Below, piece by piece: positions 63,599 to 64,000 of a stretch of DNA of 64,000 bases (within the stretch, counting starts at the first letter, position 1; every line of letters starts with the position of its first letter). The DNA lies in contig NZ_CP046640.1 in NCBI RefSeq assembly GCF_017751145.1, positions 3,080,137-3,144,136 of the forward strand. Direction: 5' to 3'. The notes beneath the pieces are model-generated. The model saw only the letters and a program-made list of their open reading frames with translations. It had not been told where the DNA came from and ran no database searches. The translations under genes and the position numbers were made by a program. The stretch comes from Iocasia fonsfrigidae (GTDB taxonomy: Bacteria > Bacillota > Halanaerobiia > Halanaerobiales > DTU029).

Positions 63599-64000
63599 TT
63601 ATTTGAACACTATCTTTATCTTATGAACTTTATTATCTTGATATAATGGTATAGTGTTATTAACCCACTTATTACCATCAACTAAGATTTCCGCTTCATC
63701 ATCTTTCAACCTATATAAGCCGACAGGTTTTGCTATAGTTATTTCATATTCCGCCTTTTCCACTTTAAGATTATACGCTAAATGAGTTTCATCCATTCTC
63801 ATTATCGGATTAATATCTATTCCAGTCGGGGTAAAATCTATTCCTAATGAGGAAAAAAGTGATAAAGTCAGCCAACTTGCTGTACCGCTCAAAACTGGCC
63901 CTATATTTTCACCAGTATCACTATTATTATATTGTGTACAAAAACGAGGGTTGCCTGCAATTTTAAAAGGACTTTTCAACGTTTTATAAGGAAGCACTAA
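63599..64000 (-). CDS. GH94 family glycoside phosphorylase, 3' part
   Basis: The open frame reaches the window edge; about 133 C-terminal residues are visible. The segment NIGPVLSGTASWLTLSLFSSLGIDF (about 34-58) matches the Gly-Thr-Ala-Ser/Gly-Trp block of GH94 phosphorylases such as cellobiose or laminaribiose phosphorylase. A C-terminal beta domain with KAEYEITIAKPVGLYRL and EILVDGNKW follows. Such enzymes split beta-glucosides with phosphate in the cytoplasm. The adjacent two-component system may control it. Confidence 0.75.
   Translation of the reverse strand, partial: LVLPYKTLKSPFKIAGNPRFCTQYNNSDTGENIGPVLSGTASWLTLSLFSSLGIDFTPTGIDINPIMRMDETHLAYNLKVEKAEYEITIAKPVGLYRLKDDEAEILVDGNKWVNNTIPLYQDNKVHKIKIVFK

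Overview
The window is AT-rich (roughly one third GC) and carries low-GC Firmicute signals: strong GGAGG ribosome binding sites, consensus TTGACA/TATAAT promoters, a T-box leader, a FapR-like operator and many LacI-type sugar regulators. It also encodes a signal-peptide-bearing beta-barrel porin ending in Phe, so the host is probably a diderm, anaerobic, saccharolytic Firmicute of the Halanaerobiales type. That placement is inference. Almost every gene lies on the minus strand.

Region 1 (1-11500) is carbohydrate acquisition. Two GH172 (DUF2961) enzymes, a binding protein with two permeases and a LacI regulator form one unit. A GH32 fructosidase, a fructokinase relic and a second LacI regulator follow. 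A GH53 endo-galactanase and the porin complete the region. Together they suggest use of fructans or difructose anhydrides, plus galactan.

Region 2 (11600-13800) holds a compact unit: a 48-aa small protein with a long 5' leader driven by a perfect TTGACA-17-TATAAT promoter, a convergent antisense RNA candidate, and a divergent XRE regulator with an operator. An EamA transporter follows.

Region 3 (13800-27900) is a complete type I-B CRISPR-Cas locus (cas6-cas8b-cas7-cas5-cas3-cas4-cas1-cas2) with a WYL regulator upstream. Its array has been cut by an IS66-family element, leaving 4 repeats on one side and 24 full repeats plus a 9-nt repeat stub on the other.

Region 4 (28000-43900) contains an L,D-transpeptidase, a sugar-diacid unit (CdaR regulator, a soluble diacid-sensor/MCP fusion, an MBL hydrolase, a GntP permease), an FAD oxidoreductase, ComB phosphatase, leuA under a Leu T-box, uracil-DNA glycosylase, a PhzF protein that seems to start at ATT, a DJ-1 protein and a 112-bp MITE-like element.

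Region 5 (44000-53900) has a Phd-Uma2 fusion gene and a GH31/GH65 disaccharide unit with its ABC transporter and LacI regulator. Region 6 (53900-64000) has gene relics, a nitroreductase, a Fur-controlled feo operon with its small Cys-rich protein, fabH behind a 46-bp palindrome, a YesM/YesN two-component system, and the 3' end of a GH94 phosphorylase.
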